From an uncultured Lachnoclostridium sp. (GTDB lineage Bacteria > Bacillota > Clostridia > Lachnospirales > Lachnospiraceae): DNA of 64,000 nucleotides. Of the stretch, positions 60,562 to 64,000 are shown in pieces. The first letter of the stretch is position 1. Each line of letters begins with the position of its first letter. A program made the position numbers and the translations under genes. The notes beneath the pieces are model-generated. The model was not told the origin of the DNA. It searched no databases and saw only the letters and a list, made by a program, of their open reading frames with translations. The stretch lies in the NCBI GenBank assembly GCA_947369165.1, contig CANBKJ010000003.1, forward strand, positions 1-64,000, written 5' to 3'.

Positions 60562-61164
60562 CTACCCCATATTCGGCTGGCAGAGATTCAATCCTGAGGC
60601 ATCCACAGTAATATCCGCACCATCCGTCGCCACACCGGCTCCCTCACCCTCTTCATCCTCAAGAATGCTATCATATTTTTCCGGATCATCATTCTTTGCC
60701 AGTGCCTGCATGTTCTTGGCTCCCATATAGATATCCCTGTTAAAATCCATGAGAAACTTTTCATCCGAAGCGGGAACGATATCTCCATGCATCATTCTCC
60801 TGGCGATCTCCAGGGCACGCCCCAGATCCTCAAATCCTTCACCGGCAGCCTCCGCTGCTTCCTTCGCCGCCTCTAGATTCTCCTGGTACATCTCCTGAAG
60901 ATTTTTCATCTCCGCTTCCGCTCTCATCTTCTCCAGGTCTTCCTCTGTATAAACGCTTTCCGGCTGTTTTCCCGATAATTCCAGATCCACTCCCTGTACC
61001 CGGTATTGATCCAGAACAGTCTCCGGCCGGTCTGCTTTTACCGAAATCTGGCCACCCTTGACCGTCACCGTCTTTTCTGACTTTGTAGATTTCGCTGGCA
61101 GGGCGGAGCGAAAAACTTCCCGTCCCGCCACAGTACCTCCTGTACCTGTTTTAATTCCTGTCAT
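60562..61164 (-). CDS. Hypothetical protein
   Basis: MTGIKTGTGGTVAGREVFRSALPAKSTKSEKTVTVKGG...; acidic C-terminus; no family recognised. Confidence 0.7.
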   Translation of the reverse strand: MTGIKTGTGGTVAGREVFRSALPAKSTKSEKTVTVKGGQISVKADRPETVLDQYRVQGVDLELSGKQPESVYTEEDLEKMRAEAEMKNLQEMYQENLEAAKEAAEAAGEGFEDLGRALEIARRMMHGDIVPASDEKFLMDFNRDIYMGAKNMQALAKNDDPEKYDSILEDEEGEGAGVATDGADITVDASGLNLCQPNMG

Positions 61165-61269
61165 CCATGACACCCTCTTTCCAAACTGACATGCTGCTTT
61201 CAGCGGCACCTCCATATATAACAGTCGATTGCTTCATGCCCTGCACTTTCACACCCGGCTCTACTTTTA

Positions 61270-62967
61270 TCATGATTCTTCTTTTGTTCCCTCATTTGCC
61301 AGGAAACGATTGATCGCGCTAAATACCGCGCGGATCGAAGCTCTCGTGATATTGGAACTGATCCCCACGCCATGGGTCACGATCCCTTTTTCTTCATCCA
61401 TCAGATGGATATATGCCGCCGCCTGGGCATTGGATCCCATCTGCAGCGCGTGCTCCGTATAATCCAGCACCTTGACCGGCATGCTAAGTTCTCCCTGCAG
61501 TCCGCGCTGAACTGCATCGATGGGGCCATTGCCCAGTGCTTCAATAGTCCTCTCCTGTCCTTTGAAGGTATAGGTCAGATATACTTTTGTATCAAACTCT
61601 ATATTATCTATATCGTCTCCTAAGTCTTCCACCTTTAGTCTGCGGAAATGATAAGGTTCCTTTCTGTCAATATAATGCTTTTTAAACTCACTCATAATCT
61701 GCTCCGGCGCTACTTCGCCCTGACGCTCTGAGATCTCCTGAATGACATCGGCAAATTCCTTGTGCATACTTTTTGGCAGTTTAAATCCAAAGTATGTATC
61801 CATGACAAATGCCACGCCACCTTTGCCGGACTGGCTGTTGATACGGACGATAGGCTCATACTCTCTGCCAAGGTCGCTGGGATCAATGGGCAGATAAGGA
61901 ACTTCCCAATGCTCCTGATTTCTCTCATGCATCGCCTGTACGCCCTTGTTGATGGCATCCTGATGCGACCCGGAAAAAGCGGTAAATACCAATTTCCCGG
62001 CATAGGGATGCCGCATATCCATATCCATTTTATTGCAGCGCTCATATACATCAATGATCTCATTGACATTTTCGATCTCCAGCTCCGGATCGATCCCCTG
62101 TGAAAACATGTTATACGCGATATTGAGAACATCCACATTTCCAGTTCTCTCACCATTTCCAAACAGGGTTCCCTCGATGCGGTCCGCACCGGCCAGCAGA
62201 GCAAGCTCGGCAGAAGCCACTGCGGTGCCCCGGTCATTGTGGGGATGTATACTCAGGATCACCCGCTCACGGTCGGTAAAGTGGGTGGACATCCATTCGA
62301 TCTGATCGGCATAGACATTTGGTGTATTCATCTCCACCGTGGAGGGCAGATTGATGATCACTGGTTTATCTTTACTGGCTCCCCATTCATCCAGGACAGC
62401 CTCACAGACTTCCAGCGCATAGGGGAGTTCCGTCCCGGTAAAACTCTCCGGCGAATACTCAAGAACGACCTCGCCGTCATAATCCTTCATATATTTTTTT
62501 ACCATTTTAGTTCCGTCGATGGCGATCTGCTTGATCTCATCCTTGGACATATGGAATACCACATCTCTCTGAAGAGTAGAGGTGGAGTTATATATATGCA
62601 CTACCGCCCTCTTGATGCCTTTCAGGGATTCAAAAGTCTTCTCGATCAGGTGCTCCCGGCACTGGGACAACACCTGAACTGTCACATCATCCGGAATCAG
62701 CCGGCGGTCCACCAGCTGACGCAGAAAATCATATTCGATCTGGGAAGCACTAGGGAAACCGATCTCTATTTCCTTAAATCCTAATTTAACCAAAAGATTA
62801 AAAAATTCTATTTTTTCCTCCACAACCATCGGCTCAATCAAAGCCTGATTTCCGTCCCTCAAGTCAACACTGCACCACACTGGTGCTTTTTTTATCTCTT
62901 TATTTGGCCATGTCCGCTGTGGAAAATCCACCACGGAAACTCGTCGATATCTCTTATAATTTAACAT
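61270..62967 (-). CDS. leuA: 2-isopropylmalate synthase
   Basis: APVWCSVDLRDGNQALIEPM; SIHPHNDRGTAVASAELALLAGADRIEGTLFGNGERTGN. Confidence 0.96.
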   Translation of the reverse strand: MLNYKRYRRVSVVDFPQRTWPNKEIKKAPVWCSVDLRDGNQALIEPMVVEEKIEFFNLLVKLGFKEIEIGFPSASQIEYDFLRQLVDRRLIPDDVTVQVLSQCREHLIEKTFESLKGIKRAVVHIYNSTSTLQRDVVFHMSKDEIKQIAIDGTKMVKKYMKDYDGEVVLEYSPESFTGTELPYALEVCEAVLDEWGASKDKPVIINLPSTVEMNTPNVYADQIEWMSTHFTDRERVILSIHPHNDRGTAVASAELALLAGADRIEGTLFGNGERTGNVDVLNIAYNMFSQGIDPELEIENVNEIIDVYERCNKMDMDMRHPYAGKLVFTAFSGSHQDAINKGVQAMHERNQEHWEVPYLPIDPSDLGREYEPIVRINSQSGKGGVAFVMDTYFGFKLPKSMHKEFADVIQEISERQGEVAPEQIMSEFKKHYIDRKEPYHFRRLKVEDLGDDIDNIEFDTKVYLTYTFKGQERTIEALGNGPIDAVQRGLQGELSMPVKVLDYTEHALQMGSNAQAAAYIHLMDEEKGIVTHGVGISSNITRASIRAVFSAINRFLANEGTKEES

Positions 62968-62997
62968 TACACTTACCTCTTTTCATTTTCTATATTT

Positions 62998-64000
62998 TCA
63001 TTCTTCTTCGGATGTGGCAGCCGGCGGCACAGTTGATTCCTGTGGTTTCTCCCCCGACTGCGTAAGTAGGACTTCTACCCACACTTTGGATTTTAGTTTC
63101 AGAGCCGGTGGCAGATCAAATAGAATCTCTACCCGGTGTCTGCCTGCTCCCAGTCCCTCCACATCGATCGCGGCGCCAAGACTGGTAAGGGTAATTCCCT
63201 GCAGGTCTTCTTCATTGCCGCTGATTTGGATCGTATGGCGCTGGTTTTCATCTAAATAACTAAAATTCAAATCTTTTGGAAGATTCTTTACATTGATATC
63301 TGTATTGACAAAGGAAAATGTCCTCTTTCCATTTTTCTCAATCACACATCGGATGGAAACCGCATTAAATTCATCCTCCAGTTTACAGCCGGAAGGCTGG
63401 ATATATTTGGTCAGATCCACCTCCTGTTCCACATCCTTCTTTGCATCGCTGATGTCCACAGGAATGGTGATGGATTTAAGTTTGTCGAGATCCGCCTTCG
63501 TCCCCGATACCATAACGCTCTCCGGTTTGAAATCTGTCTGTATATGACGGTATCCCTCCGCCGGAGTTCCCGTCACGTCCACAAAGACAGGGATCTTCTT
63601 CGTAGGCACTACCTGTATCTTCACACGTATCTTATCCTTGCTAAAGGTCACATTACTGCTGTCGATCACATCCTTATCATCGTCATAAAGGATCGGCGTA
63701 ACATCCGCCTCAAAATCCTGGCTCTGTCCATTGAGATGAAGCATGGCTCCCACGCTGGCAACCCTCTTCACCTTTGACGCCCCTCCGGAGATGTCGATCA
63801 TATTGGGCTGTGTGATAATCTCTCCCAGCACATAAGATTCCGCCAGCTCTCCCTCTGTGGTGATCTGTATTTTAAACTGCCTGCTGTCTCTTTTCTCCAG
63901 AGAAACCCGGAGTACTTCATTGTTCCAGTCAAGTTCTACATTTTCTTTGGTGGTTTTATTTAATTTCACCTGGATTCCCGCCGTGTTCACTGTTGAAAGC
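62998..64000 (-). CDS. cdaR: YbbR-like (CdaR) domain protein, probably continuing past the right edge
   Basis: Repeated YbbR-like segments (VPTKKIPVFVDVTGTPAEGYRHIQTDFKPESVMVSGTKADLDKLKSI); the M at 63990 is a GTG and the frame stays open to the edge. Confidence 0.82.
   Translation of the reverse strand, partial: LSTVNTAGIQVKLNKTTKENVELDWNNEVLRVSLEKRDSRQFKIQITTEGELAESYVLGEIITQPNMIDISGGASKVKRVASVGAMLHLNGQSQDFEADVTPILYDDDKDVIDSSNVTFSKDKIRVKIQVVPTKKIPVFVDVTGTPAEGYRHIQTDFKPESVMVSGTKADLDKLKSITIPVDISDAKKDVEQEVDLTKYIQPSGCKLEDEFNAVSIRCVIEKNGKRTFSFVNTDINVKNLPKDLNFSYLDENQRHTIQISGNEEDLQGITLTSLGAAIDVEGLGAGRHRVEILFDLPPALKLKSKVWVEVLLTQSGEKPQESTVPPAATSEEE

Overview
Chromosomal window from a low-to-mid-GC Gram-positive anaerobe, most likely Clostridia/Lachnospiraceae. 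This placement is an inference from gene content (sporulation genes, a PFL/ACT pair, a BadF-type dehydratase activator) and from similarity recalled from memory, since no search was run. Almost all genes are on the minus strand. Mostly housekeeping: folC (cut by the left edge), an ABC importer, a leuB-ilvD-ilvB-serC-serA cluster, cysS, a Gld-like ABC exporter with a DUF4340 protein, PFL/ACT, a YycJ-type hydrolase, an FtsA-like ATPase, coaE, polA, yloV/asp23, rpmB, ytfJ/gerW, a PMT-type glycosyltransferase, corA, a 1.4-kaa tandem CoA-dehydratase activator, leuA, and a ybbR/cdaR fragment cut by the right edge. The most striking item is a single ORF (41414-46339, minus) encoding a 1641-aa giant flagellin. 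It has normal D0/D1 ends but a ~1,370-aa variable region built from about 11 diverged modules, six cysteines and a Ser/Thr-rich linker. Its leader is structured, with a sigma-A-like promoter holding a perfect 13-bp palindrome, a 5'-terminal 11-bp stem-loop and a hairpin with GGA in its loop, which resembles CsrA-controlled flagellin leaders. No other flagellar gene is in the window. Other unexplained structures are a ~106-bp cloverleaf-like multi-hairpin element (30408-30513), a perfect 15-bp inverted repeat at a TetR promoter, a 47-bp tandem triplication of the leuB 3' end, a LytTR-box-like repeat pair upstream of an AgrA/AgrC-like pair lacking AgrB/D, a 12-bp minisatellite in a LysM gene, and a rhomboid-like protein that appears to lack the catalytic serine. 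No rRNA, tRNA or CRISPR array was recognised.
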